A stretch of DNA of 34,378 bases from Streptomyces sp. WZ.A104 (lineage in GTDB: Bacteria > Actinomycetota > Actinomycetes > Streptomycetales > Streptomycetaceae): contig NZ_NWVL01000078.1 in NCBI RefSeq assembly GCF_002382885.1, positions 1 to 34,378 of the forward strand, given 5' to 3'. The notes beneath the pieces were generated by a model that searched no databases, was not told the DNA's origin, and saw nothing but the letters and a program-made list of their open reading frames with translations. A program made the translations under genes and the position numbers. Shown here piece by piece: positions 1-6,790 of the stretch (positions are counted from its first letter, which is position 1; the number at the start of each line of letters is the position of its first letter).

Positions 1-602
1 CCGAAGCCGAAGCCAAAGCCGAGGAGAAGCGCAAGGCCGAGGAAGCCGCCCGCGCCGAAGCCGAAGCCAAAGCCGAGGAGAAGCGCAAGGCCGAGGAAGC
101 CGCCCGCGCCGAAGCCGAAGCCGAAGCCGAGGAGAAGCGCAAGGCCGAGGAAGCCGCCCGCGCCGAAGCCGAAAGTACGGGCTACGACGAGTCCGAGTAC
201 CAGTTGGGTTCGGCGACCGGCAAGATGACCCTCCAGACCTACGTTCCGAGCTCCATCGCGGCAAAGGTCAAGGAGATGCAGCAGACCGGAAAGTCGGCGG
301 AGGTGATCATCCTCACCGCGGTGGCTCAGTGCGCGGACCGGCTCCCCGAGCTCATCGTCGAAGCCCGCGGGCCCGTCCACGAGGGTGGTCTCTTCCCGGG
401 ACTCGAGATGATCGAGCGTGGGCCTGGCCGTCCGAGGAAGGTCGAGCCGGCCAACTCCCGGCTGCAGTACTCCGTGTCGATGAAGTGGATGCCGACGCTT
501 CAGGCCACGGCGAAGGCTCACAACCTCAAGCAGTCTGTCCTGGCGCGGCTCGCGCTGGGCGACTACTTCAAAATCCCTGTCCGACTTGAGCGCGTCAACT
601 GA
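1..602 (+). CDS. 3' part of a coiled-coil repeat protein, possibly a partition/DNA-binding protein
   Basis: The reading frame is open from the left edge (codons from base 3) to a TGA at 600-602, so the start lies outside the window. The visible N-terminal part is an 18-residue repeat (EAEAKAEEKRKAEEAARA) of alternating acidic, basic and Ala residues, which predicts a long charged helix or coiled coil. After the repeats comes a folded domain of about 140 residues ending in a helical stretch (LQATAKAHNLKQSVLARLAL) with the look of a ribbon-helix-helix or HTH segment. I do not recognise the family. A ParB-like role is only an inference from the helical linker, the basic C-terminus and the repeat-rich DNA just downstream. 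A TTG at 204 could act as an internal start but is not needed. The real gene is confident; its function is not. Confidence 0.75.
   Translation, partial: EAEAKAEEKRKAEEAARAEAEAKAEEKRKAEEAARAEAEAEAEEKRKAEEAARAEAESTGYDESEYQLGSATGKMTLQTYVPSSIAAKVKEMQQTGKSAEVIILTAVAQCADRLPELIVEARGPVHEGGLFPGLEMIERGPGRPRKVEPANSRLQYSVSMKWMPTLQATAKAHNLKQSVLARLALGDYFKIPVRLERVN
3..173 (+). repeat. 54-bp in-frame tandem repeat
   Basis: Three full 54-bp units at 3-56, 57-110 and 111-164 are followed by a partial unit, and the array runs off the left edge. Units 1 and 2 are identical as read; unit 3 differs by an AAA to GAA change (Lys to Glu). The 54-bp period is exactly 18 codons, so length change by slippage keeps the frame. 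The array codes for the charged helical part of the gene ending at 602. Confidence 0.95.
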
Positions 603-792
603 CGTCGTGTGGGGTCTCAAATTCCGTGTCATTTTCTCAACCGCAGTCTCACGCCGATGTCATGTCGCAGGTCAGCGGCTTGCATCGAACGGGAGTCCTG
701 AGGAAATGACACGGCCCCTGAGACAGATCACGGATGACACGACGTGAGATACCGGGCAGAACCGCAGGTCACAGCATCGCTACATGACACGG
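602..792. repeat. Nested inverted repeats and ATGACACGG motif cluster
   Basis: This non-coding stretch (the gap 603-887 has no credible gene) carries three nested inverted repeats. ACGTCGTGT at 602-610 pairs with 737-745 (9/9). GTCTCA at 614-619 pairs with TGAGAC at 719-724. CCGTGTCATTTTCTCA at 624-639 pairs with 699-714 (15/16). The core ATGACACG(G) occurs at 706-714, 734-741 and 784-792 and inverted at 624-632. The central spacer is too long for a simple terminator. The repeat density fits a partition centromere, replication iterons or an operator for the adjacent gene's product; the sequence cannot decide which. Confidence 0.7.
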
Positions 793-832
793 AACCGGAG
801 AACCTACACGTCGCCGTTCGAAACGGGCAGAG

Positions 833-876
833 ACGAGTCCGGGGCGGCACCTGCATGGGTGCCGCCCCGGACTCGT
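833..876 (-). terminator. Perfect 19-bp hairpin terminator of the PAP2/MAB_1171c operon
   Basis: The arm 833-851 is exactly complementary to 858-876 with a 6-nt loop (TGCATG). It lies just downstream of the PAP2-like stop codon on the minus strand. There is no clear T-tract, which is common for actinobacterial terminators. Confidence 0.8.
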
Positions 877-887
877 GCTCGCGCGGA

Positions 888-1502
888 CTACCGGAGGATG
901 GCGAAGGTGCCAGCCGCGACGACGGCTCCGACAAGGGTTCCGGCGAGGACCTGAGCGACTGTGTGGTCCTTGAGCGCAACCCGCGACCAGCCGACCAGCG
1001 CGACCAAGGCGTACCCGGCGAGCGCGAAGGGCCCGTAGGCGAGCGCGAGCATGGCGACGCTGCCGGAGGAGACCGCGGCGTGGACGCTGATCTTCCAGGC
1101 GGGCGTGACGGCAAGCAGGGCAGCGAGGGTGGTGAGCATGGCGGCGATGAGGGCGATCATCGGCTGCGGGGCGCCGAAGGCCCACATCAGGGTGATGCCG
1201 GTGGCGACCGAGGCGATGATGAAGATCATCACAATGATGCGCTGCTGACGCTGGCCTACATGGCGGTCGGCCCAGCGGCCTCGGCGTATGCCGTACTTGA
1301 TGAAGGCCACGGGTATGACGGCCGCGAACAGGCATCCAAGCAGGCCCCAGCCGATGCCCGCGAGGCGGTCCGTGTGCCAGCCGATGAGGATCGTGTCCGC
1401 GATGATCCACGTCTTGGGGTCCAGGCCGTCTGTGACGAACCGAGCGGCGCGAGACTCCGTCGCGCGGGACTCCGTGGGCCGGGTGGTTGCGGTGGTGGTC
1501 AC
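888..1502 (-). CDS. PAP2-superfamily-like membrane protein, catalytic motifs degenerate
   Basis: A 204-residue protein with about five hydrophobic helices and an N-terminus rich in Thr/Arg. The C-terminal motif SRVALKDHTVAQVLAG resembles the third PAP2 phosphatase motif (SR-x5-H-x3-D), but Gln stands where Asp is usual. The middle motif reads SSGS rather than PSGH, and no clear K-x6-RP motif is visible. Family membership is therefore likely, while phosphatase activity is doubtful. The GTG start at 1502 overlaps the upstream stop (GTGA) and follows an AGGAGGT ribosome-binding site placed inside the upstream gene, so translation is probably coupled. It is the last gene of the minus-strand operon, followed by a strong hairpin. 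The same strand stays open upstream of this GTG to 2573, but that part is a shadow of the MAB_1171c gene. Confidence 0.82.
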   Translation of the reverse strand: MTTTATTRPTESRATESRAARFVTDGLDPKTWIIADTILIGWHTDRLAGIGWGLLGCLFAAVIPVAFIKYGIRRGRWADRHVGQRQQRIIVMIFIIASVATGITLMWAFGAPQPMIALIAAMLTTLAALLAVTPAWKISVHAAVSSGSVAMLALAYGPFALAGYALVALVGWSRVALKDHTVAQVLAGTLVGAVVAAGTFAILR

Positions 1503-2668
1503 GACATGACCTCCTGTCGGAGCGAGGCGAGAAAGGCAGCGGCCTCGGGGGAGTGGTAGGCGCGGGCGAGTTGGAGGAGCCGGGCGACTTCGGCCTCGAA
1601 GTCCAGATCGACGATGCCTTCGGCACCGGGCACCGCCACCTCGTGGACAAGGGGGGCGCCCTGAGCCTTGGCCTCTCGTGCGGCACGGAGCCAGAAGCCC
1701 TCGGCTGTCGGCTCCACGGCCTCCGGGCCGAGCCCGGCCGCGTTCGCCGCCGCCGCGGCGGCTTCCCGCACCTCGCTGGTTGCGTACGGGGCGAGGGCGA
1801 GGCCAGCGTCCCGGATCTCGATCACACGGCGGTGCAGTTGCAGGCGTGGGCCCCGGAGAAGACGCGCCTTGAGCACGATGTCGGGGGTGGCGGCGGTGAG
1901 GTCCTGCCAGAGGGGCTGGAGCGCACGAAGGTGCCGCCAGTCCTGGATGCTTCTCCAGGCGACGCCGAAGGCCGGGATGCTGCTGCCCACGAGGATGAAG
2001 CCGATGGCCAGGTACTTCAGCAGGTCGGTGGCGGTGTCGACCGTGTCGTCGGCGCCGGCGGACGTGACTTCGGCCAGTCGGCAGATGAGGTACACGGCGC
2101 GGACGAGGGTGTAGACGACGCCGACTCCGGTTCCGATGCCCATGAGGCGTACCCCGATCCGGAGCCACCGAGCGCTCGCCAGACGGGCGCTTCCCCAGAA
2201 CAGCCAGCTCGCGGTGGCCATGGCGATGCCCAGGTAGACGATGAAGACCAGGTAGTACGCGGTGGCCCAGGTCTGGCCCACGTTCGCCTCGAAGAAGTCC
2301 TCGACCTCGTGCCGTCGGGGGACGAACTGGAAGAGGACCGCCATGAGGGCCATGGCGGTGAGGGCCACGTAGTGGCGCGGCCTGACTCGCCGGCCGGTCT
2401 CCGGGCGGGCGATGGCGACGACGAAGTCGAGGACGGCACCGGCAGCGATCATGCCGAGCCAGTGCTTGATGAGGGTGGAGAGGTTGTTGATCCCGACTCT
2501 GTCGTCCAGGCCGTGCATGACGCCGGGAAGGCGGAGCGTCATCGACAGGGTGAGGGCCGCGAAGGCGACCCATAGGGCTCGCTGCTTGACGGTGCGCAGG
2601 GCAGAGGGGACGCGCCAGATCGTCACCGCCCAGAGCATGATCAGGACGGCGATTTCTAGGTGTTTCAC
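1499..2668 (-). CDS. MAB_1171c-type multi-helix membrane protein
   Basis: A 389-residue protein. The N-terminal half has about seven hydrophobic helices. The C-terminal half is a soluble helical domain of about 170 residues (RLLRGPRLQLHRRVIEIRDA..., later YHSPEAAAFLASL). This layout matches the actinobacterial MAB_1171c family, whose members are called putative transporters without proven substrates. I chose GTG at 2668 because it lies one base after the metallopeptidase stop at 2670; an in-frame ATG at 2710 inside the upstream gene is possible. It sits between an ImmA/IrrE peptidase and a PAP2-like gene, a partnership I recall from other actinomycetes. The role in signalling or stress is inference. 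Confidence 0.82.
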   Translation of the reverse strand: MKHLEIAVLIMLWAVTIWRVPSALRTVKQRALWVAFAALTLSMTLRLPGVMHGLDDRVGINNLSTLIKHWLGMIAAGAVLDFVVAIARPETGRRVRPRHYVALTAMALMAVLFQFVPRRHEVEDFFEANVGQTWATAYYLVFIVYLGIAMATASWLFWGSARLASARWLRIGVRLMGIGTGVGVVYTLVRAVYLICRLAEVTSAGADDTVDTATDLLKYLAIGFILVGSSIPAFGVAWRSIQDWRHLRALQPLWQDLTAATPDIVLKARLLRGPRLQLHRRVIEIRDAGLALAPYATSEVREAAAAAANAAGLGPEAVEPTAEGFWLRAAREAKAQGAPLVHEVAVPGAEGIVDLDFEAEVARLLQLARAYHSPEAAAFLASLRQEVMS

Positions 2669-2669
2669 T

Positions 2670-3362
2670 TCAGGACCAGGTGTTTCGCACGGGATGCCCG
2701 AGGGCGTCATGGAGGCGGACTAGACGCTCTTCGGCCTCGGTGGAGGTCGACTGCGTCATGTACCGGCTGGCGCGCTCGTGGATGAGCGTGGCCAGGGTCT
2801 CTGCCTTGCGCTCCTGGGGCGTCGCGAACTTCGAGCGGCCCATCAGGTGCGCAATGCGGTCGAAGTCGAGGCCGAGTTCCTCGTCGATCGCTTCGGTCAT
2901 GGTGGCCATGGCCCGGATCCGGGCTGCCTCGGCGCGGATGATCGCGGCGACCGGAAGGTCAGGGCGATCGATGCCGGAGATGCCTCCGTGCGTGCGGGCG
3001 AGCAGGCGCTGGAAGTGCTCGGAGGCGAGGGCCAGCTCTCCCTCGCTCGGCTGGTCGGCCAGGTCGAGTTCGGGGGCGACGTGCCCGAGCAGCATGTGTG
3101 AGATCTCGTGCAGCACGATCTGCACTTTGAGGATCTCCGCAGCGACAGCGTCGTAGAAGACGAGGTCGGCAACATCGAGACCGAGCCATATGCCGCAAGG
3201 GAGGGCCGGGTCAGGCGGCCCGTCGAGCGGGAGCAGGATGAGCGGGCGGCCCCTCTGCTCCGCGATCCCGTCGCAGAAGGCCTCGAGGTTGAACGGCTGG
3301 GGGATGACCAGCTGGTCAGCGATGGCCGCGCACTCGGCGTCGGTCCGCTTCCACCACCGCAT
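2670..3362 (-). CDS. ImmA/IrrE-family metallopeptidase
   Basis: A 230-residue cytoplasmic protein. The zinc-binding HExxH motif reads HEISH at residues 85-89 (IVLHEISHMLLGH), placed as in ImmA/IrrE peptidases, which cleave XRE-type repressors or related regulators after a stress signal. The C-terminal half is helical and charged (RAEAARIRAMATMTEAIDEE). The start is supported by a strong GGAGGGAGACC ribosome-binding site directly before the ATG. Downstream, the membrane protein gene starts one base after the stop. The likely substrate is the HTH regulator encoded immediately upstream at 3535-4038, although a 172-bp gap with a terminator-like hairpin separates them. The family call is firm; the substrate is inferred. 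Confidence 0.88.
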   Translation of the reverse strand: MRWWKRTDAECAAIADQLVIPQPFNLEAFCDGIAEQRGRPLILLPLDGPPDPALPCGIWLGLDVADLVFYDAVAAEILKVQIVLHEISHMLLGHVAPELDLADQPSEGELALASEHFQRLLARTHGGISGIDRPDLPVAAIIRAEAARIRAMATMTEAIDEELGLDFDRIAHLMGRSKFATPQERKAETLATLIHERASRYMTQSTSTEAEERLVRLHDALGHPVRNTWS

Positions 3363-3474
3363 GGTCTCCCTCCTCGCCGTCGCAACCCGCCGGCGGGAAG
3401 ATCAACTACTTCGAGCCGTTCGCGTACTACTTACCGGTTTGCAGCTTAAACGGATAGGCCACAGAGACCGAAAT

Positions 3475-3502
3475 GGGGCGTTCCGGTTGCCCGGAACACC
3501 CC
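3475..3502 (-). terminator. Hairpin with GCAA tetraloop after the HTH regulator gene
   Basis: On the minus strand, GGGGTGTTCCGG and CCGGAACGCCCC form a 12-bp stem (one G-U wobble in RNA) closed by a GCAA loop and followed by ATTTC. It lies about 30 bp past the regulator stop, so the regulator is probably a separate transcript and the metallopeptidase has its own promoter in 3363-3474. An outer inverted pair (TAAACGG at about 3447 and CCGTTTA at about 3510) flanks it. Confidence 0.65.
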
Positions 3503-3534
3503 AGATTGCACCGTTTACACGAGTGAGCGGCGTC

Positions 3535-4038
3535 TCACTGCTTCCGCTTGCGCGGCGGCTTCGCGTCAGGCAGACCCTCCGCTCGGCGGAGCTGCTTGAT
3601 GAGCCCAGTGACGGACTTCAAGGAGCCGGCCGACAGGCCACTGAGCCGGAAGGCCGCGGCCTGGACGTTCTCGTCCTCCAGGACCTGGGCAAGCTCATCG
3701 GCTTCGGCTGCCTTGCGGTTCTCCTCACGGAGGCGCGCGATGCGCTCCTCGATGCGGTTCTCGATCGCCTCCGCATCCTCACCATCTGCGAGGTAACCGA
3801 CTGTGACCCCGAAGAAGTTGGCGATGGCGCGGAGGGAGTCCACGCCGGGGTTGGTGTTGGTGTTCTTGTGGATGGTCTGCACCGTGCCGTGCGAGACCGA
3901 CGGGCCCGGCAACTTCTTCGTGCCCTCGGCGATCTCCATGTACGTGTACGGACCACGGCTGTCTGGATGGATCGTCGTGATCAAGAAGTCGAGTCGCTCG
4001 GCCAAGGTCTGCCGGCCGGTGGGGGTGTCCTCACCCAT
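3535..4038 (-). CDS. HTH (XRE-like) transcriptional regulator
   Basis: A 167-residue protein. Residues about 10-80 read as an XRE-type helix-turn-helix (TYMEIAEGTKK..., SVSHGTVQTIHKN, DSLRAIANFFGVTVGYLADG); the final GVTVGYLADG is typical of the family. A charged coiled coil follows (residues about 85-120), then a C-terminal region ending in a basic tail (PPRKRKQ). It probably dimerises through the coiled coil and binds operators. It is transcribed away from the conjugation cluster, and two semi-palindromes lie just upstream of its start with two more at the start of the opposite operon. It is therefore a good candidate to regulate itself and transfer. The ImmA-type gene downstream suggests control by proteolysis (inference). 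Confidence 0.87.
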   Translation of the reverse strand: MGEDTPTGRQTLAERLDFLITTIHPDSRGPYTYMEIAEGTKKLPGPSVSHGTVQTIHKNTNTNPGVDSLRAIANFFGVTVGYLADGEDAEAIENRIEERIARLREENRKAAEADELAQVLEDENVQAAAFRLSGLSAGSLKSVTGLIKQLRRAEGLPDAKPPRKRKQ

Positions 4039-4132
4039 CGCCGCTCACTGCTCCCGTCCACTACGGATCATCCTGTAGTTCACGCCTGAACCACCACCCT
4101 CATTATCTATCGCCCTAGACGGCAAGCGCTAC

Positions 4133-4174
4133 ACGATCAAGCGATTTGCGTCTAATCCACTTAACGATCAAGCG
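4133..4174 (+). repeat. 11-bp direct repeat ACGATCAAGCG
   Basis: Exact copies lie at 4133-4143 and 4164-4174, 31 bp apart (about three helical turns), interleaved with operator-like site C. Related GATCAAC sequences occur at about 4242 and, inverted, at about 4328. They may be sites for a second regulator. Confidence 0.6.
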
Positions 4175-4222
4175 CGCAACATGACGCCCGTCACATGATC
4201 GCCCGATACGGCACATACCCGC

Positions 4223-4253
4223 TTGACAGGCGCCACCTGGATCAACGTATGTT
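4223..4253 (+). promoter_or_regulatory. Sigma70-like promoter for the conjugation cluster
   Basis: TTGACA at 4223-4228 is followed after 19 bp by TATGTT at 4248-4253; an ACGTAT at 4245-4250 gives a 16-bp spacer as an alternative. The perfect palindrome at 4263-4282 starts about 10 bp after the -10, over the expected start point, which is where a repressor would block it. The resulting leader would be about 280 nt before the ATG at 4541. Confidence 0.6.
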
Positions 4254-4406
4254 CATCGAGCCTCATCTAGCGCGCTAGATGAACAGGGGAACACAAGCTC
4301 AGGCTTCTACGTCTAGCACGCTAAACCTGTTGATCGTATGTGCGCCGGATGCGGTCGGGGGAAGGGGCCGTGGCTTGCGTCGCGGCATCAAGCCTCGTCA
4401 GCAAGG

Positions 4407-4444
4407 CCGGTGTTCGGAGGGAGTGGGATCCCTCCGAACACCGG
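4407..4444 (+). promoter_or_regulatory. Perfect 16-bp hairpin in the untranslated leader of the operon
   Basis: CCGGTGTTCGGAGGGA at 4407-4422 pairs exactly with 4429-4444 around a 6-nt loop (GTGGGA). It lies inside the long leader between the promoter at 4223 and the gene at 4541. It has no T-tract, so it could be an attenuator, a roadblock against readthrough, an RNA-stability element or a protein-binding site. Confidence 0.6.
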
Positions 4445-4540
4445 GACGCGCCGCCTCGGAAGGGGGCGCGGTTCACCGGGTGCTGGACCGTCTCGCCCTA
4501 GGAAGCTGCGGTCCAGTCCCCTGGATGAGGGCAGTTTTTC

Positions 4541-6097
4541 ATGCGATCACTCGTGCGCAAAGGTACGGCCGTCGCCGGTGCTGCAGTTGTGGCAGCCGCA
4601 GTGGCTGGACCAGCATTCTTCTCGGCTCCCGCAGTCGCGGCCGACCGTGAGGGAAACAAGGGGCGCGCGGTCGGCTGGCAGCTGAAGACCGGCAAGCAGA
4701 GCACCTTCTGGGGAGGTACGCACCTCCTGGACAACGGGTCGGCGGCCTTTTGCCTCGACTTCAACCTCTTCGGTCCGAAGGAGGGGTCGGACAACGGCTA
4801 CAAGCCGGAGCAGGCCCCCACCGAACTCGGCGCGGACACCAAGGCCCAGCTCGCCTACATCGCCGCGCAGTACGGCAAGCTCCCCGACACGACCGCCGGC
4901 CGGAACACCACCGCGGCGGCATCCCTGCTCTCCTGGGCTCTGGCCGACCGGGACGGGGTGAAGGAGGACGGCTTCAACGGCGAGAAGCTGCCGTGGAAGT
5001 CCTGGCTGGAGAAGGGGATGCCGCACGGCGCGGTCGCCGGTTTCGGCGCTGACGCCAAGGTCGACACGGCCCCCATCGTCGACGAGTTCAACCGGCTCCG
5101 GGCCGAGGTCGCCGACATCGACGCCGCCCCGTACACGCTCACCGTTCCCGGCTCGGGCAAGAAGTACCCCTACGAGCGCACCCCGGTAGAGAAGAGCCTC
5201 ACCGTCAAGGTGGCGCAGGGCAACAAGCCGGTTCCCGGCGTCTCCGTCAACACCACCGACCTCGACAACGTCGCCGTGCCGAAGGTGCCCGGCGCCATCG
5301 GCATCACGAACGACAAGGGCGAGACGACCTTCACCTTCACCCCGGACAAGCCAGGGAAGAAGGCCGGCGCCTCCTTCGCCGCCGATGTCACGGTGAACAC
5401 GCCGTCCTTCTGGGCCACCGACAAGCAGGTCTCGGGCAAGCCCATGCAGCGGCTGATCTTCTTCGCAGCGGAGAAGAAGACGCTGAAGGTGGACGGCGGC
5501 ATCGAGTTCCAGCCCGCCTCGATCGTGATCGCGCTCAAGAAGGATCGCGCGACCGGCACGGAGATCGACTCTCCGGCCACGTACGAGATCCGGGCGAACG
5601 ATACGTCCGGCGCCGACGGCAAGCCGGGTGACCTCGTCACCACGGTGACCACCGGCAAGGGAGGCAAGTCCGCACCCGTCGACCTGGCCGCCGGGACGTA
5701 CTGGATGGTCGAGACGAAGGCCCCCGAGGGCTACGAGCTCGACAAGAAGCCGACCCGGTTCGAGGTGAAGGAGGGGGAGGAGACTGTGATCACGGTCTTC
5801 GACAGTCCGCTGCCGAAGCCGACGGCGCCGCCGACGACTCCGCCCACCACGCCGCCGAGCACTCCGCCGGCCACCACACCGCCGAGCACTCCGCCGGCCA
5901 CCACACCGCCGAGCACTCCGCCCGCGGTGCCGCCGACGACGCCGCCGGCCACGCCGCCGTCCGGCGACGAACTGGCGCACACGGGCGCGGATCTCACCGC
6001 GCCCCTGGCAGCCGCTGCCGCCGGCCTGCTGCTTGTCGGCGGCGGCGTCCTCACCGTGGCCCGACGCCGCAAGACGGCCGGGTCCGACCAGTCCTGA
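4541..6097 (+). CDS. Sortase-anchored SpaA/Cna-B-type surface protein
   Basis: A 518-residue secreted protein. Residues 1-33 are a Sec signal peptide with an AVA-A cleavage site. The N-terminal domain has the only cysteine of the protein, Cys71 in FCLDF, which looks like a thioester-domain Cys; the usual partner Gln in a QxAIW-like motif is not evident (SLLSWAL instead). Residues about 215-310 form a beta-rich Ig-like domain. Residues about 325-425 are a SpaA/Cna-B fold (ALKKDRATG ... YWMVETKAPEGYEL). A Thr/Pro-rich stalk follows, then LAHTG at 478-482, a hydrophobic helix and RRRK, a class E sortase sorting signal. The ATG at 4541 has a GAGGG site upstream. It heads the T4SS cluster, so a role in cell-cell contact during mating is plausible but unproven. 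No sortase gene is present here. Confidence 0.88.
   Translation: MRSLVRKGTAVAGAAVVAAAVAGPAFFSAPAVAADREGNKGRAVGWQLKTGKQSTFWGGTHLLDNGSAAFCLDFNLFGPKEGSDNGYKPEQAPTELGADTKAQLAYIAAQYGKLPDTTAGRNTTAAASLLSWALADRDGVKEDGFNGEKLPWKSWLEKGMPHGAVAGFGADAKVDTAPIVDEFNRLRAEVADIDAAPYTLTVPGSGKKYPYERTPVEKSLTVKVAQGNKPVPGVSVNTTDLDNVAVPKVPGAIGITNDKGETTFTFTPDKPGKKAGASFAADVTVNTPSFWATDKQVSGKPMQRLIFFAAEKKTLKVDGGIEFQPASIVIALKKDRATGTEIDSPATYEIRANDTSGADGKPGDLVTTVTTGKGGKSAPVDLAAGTYWMVETKAPEGYELDKKPTRFEVKEGEETVITVFDSPLPKPTAPPTTPPTTPPSTPPATTPPSTPPATTPPSTPPAVPPTTPPATPPSGDELAHTGADLTAPLAAAAAGLLLVGGGVLTVARRRKTAGSDQS
5852..5922 (+). repeat. 27-bp Thr/Pro stalk repeat
   Basis: Units start at 5852, 5879 and 5906 (the third partial), each coding about TPPSTPPAT. 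They lie in the wall-spanning stalk of the LAHTG protein; copy number may vary without breaking the frame. Confidence 0.85.
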
Positions 6098-6294
6098 TCC
6101 TGATGCGCTACGCGGCCCGGCGGCTGTCCCTCTTCCTCCGCTCGCGATGACCCACCGGTTCGGCCGGCACTGACCCCGCCAGGCCTCCGCGAGTGGCTCC
6201 CACGACACGGGTGCTGCCCCCGCCCACCCCTGCTTCCTACCGGGACGCCGCACGGGCCGCGTCAGCCCTTCTTCCAGACGTACGAGGAACACCC

Positions 6295-6639
6295 ATGCGT
6301 TCTCTGATCCACAAGGCTGCCACCGCGACGGCTGTCGCAGCCCTCTCCATCGGTGGCGTCACCGCCATGTCGAGTCCGGCGGCTGCCGCCGTGGGCGCCG
6401 GCTCGTGCACCAGGAACATGGCCGACTACACCGCGTGGACGGACACCACCGTCCACCTCCGCAGCGGCCCGAGCACCGGCTATACCAGCCTGGGCCTGCT
6501 GAGCACCGACACCAAGGTGACGGTCATGTGCTGGCGCTCCACCACCTGGGCCTACGTGAAGGTCCGCAGCGGCGCCAACGTCGGCAAGACGGGCTGGGTC
6601 TCCACCAGCTACCTGGCCGTCCAGATGAACCTCTCGTAG
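6295..6639 (+). CDS. Secreted SH3-like domain protein
   Basis: A 114-residue protein. Residues 1-31 are a signal peptide whose start (MRSLIHKA) resembles that of the preceding surface protein (MRSLVRKG). The remainder is a bacterial SH3 (SH3_3-type) domain: VHLRSGPSTGYTSLGLL, a beta-strand series, then TGWVSTSYL. Such domains usually bind peptidoglycan. Two cysteines (GSCTR and VMCWR) could form a disulfide. The ATG at 6295 follows GAGGAA; an upstream in-frame start at 6193 has no support. It sits 197 bp after the surface protein, in a gap where I see no other gene, and may dock the adhesin or hydrolase to the wall (inference). Confidence 0.82.
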   Translation: MRSLIHKAATATAVAALSIGGVTAMSSPAAAAVGAGSCTRNMADYTAWTDTTVHLRSGPSTGYTSLGLLSTDTKVTVMCWRSTTWAYVKVRSGANVGKTGWVSTSYLAVQMNLS

Positions 6640-6659
6640 GGGTCGAGCCCCTCGATGAC

Positions 6660-6690
6660 GGGGCGGCTGTGGTCCAGGCCCAGCCGCCCC
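6660..6690 (+). terminator. Hairpin after the SH3 gene
   Basis: GGGGCGGCTG at 6660-6669 pairs exactly with CAGCCGCCCC at 6681-6690 across an 11-nt loop, 21 bp past the SH3 stop. It may end or partly end the surface-protein transcript before the secretion genes. Confidence 0.6.
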
Positions 6691-6790
6691 ATCACACCAG
6701 TCCGCGGACGAAGTACGGCGCGCCGTCAGGGCTTCCGGACCGGATACGCGCCCCCTCCCTGCCTTCCTCGACCCCGCAGGCGGATCCCCC

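Larger units (their letters stand above)
4104..4327. promoter_or_regulatory. Four 18-bp operator-like semi-palindromes between divergent genes
   Basis: Four sequences align over 18 bp. Site D is 4104-4121 (minus strand CGTCTAGGGCGATAGATA). Site C is 4149-4166 (CGTCTAATCCACTTAACG). Site A is 4264-4281 (CATCTAGCGCGCTAGATG, part of a perfect 20-bp palindrome at 4263-4282). Site B is 4310-4327 (CGTCTAGCACGCTAAACC). The shared core is about TCTAG-CG-CTA-A. Centre spacing is 45 bp for D-C and 46 bp for A-B, giving one pair before each divergent gene. CTAG is rare in this GC-rich DNA, so clustering by chance is unlikely. The binding protein is inferred to be the HTH regulator at 3535-4038. Confidence 0.75.

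Noticed and set aside
1..173. CRISPR-like array
   Set aside because: Repeats are directly adjacent with no unique spacers, and the 54-bp period stays in the reading frame of a protein.
888..2573. A single 561-residue minus-strand protein covering PAP2 and part of the membrane gene
   Set aside because: The upstream 350 residues are a shadow frame of the MAB_1171c gene; a GTG with a ribosome-binding site at 1502 explains the real protein.
2715..2735. Additional operator-like half site (TCTAG) inside the metallopeptidase gene
   Set aside because: Only half of the 18-bp motif matches and it lies in coding sequence without a nearby promoter.
4039..4540. Small ORFs in the divergent control region
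   Set aside because: They have no ribosome-binding site or coding bias, and the region is explained by promoters, operators and a hairpin.
4547..6292. 581-residue minus-strand ORF opposite the surface protein
   Set aside because: No family-like motifs; it is the antisense of a protein with signal peptide, SpaA domain and sorting signal.
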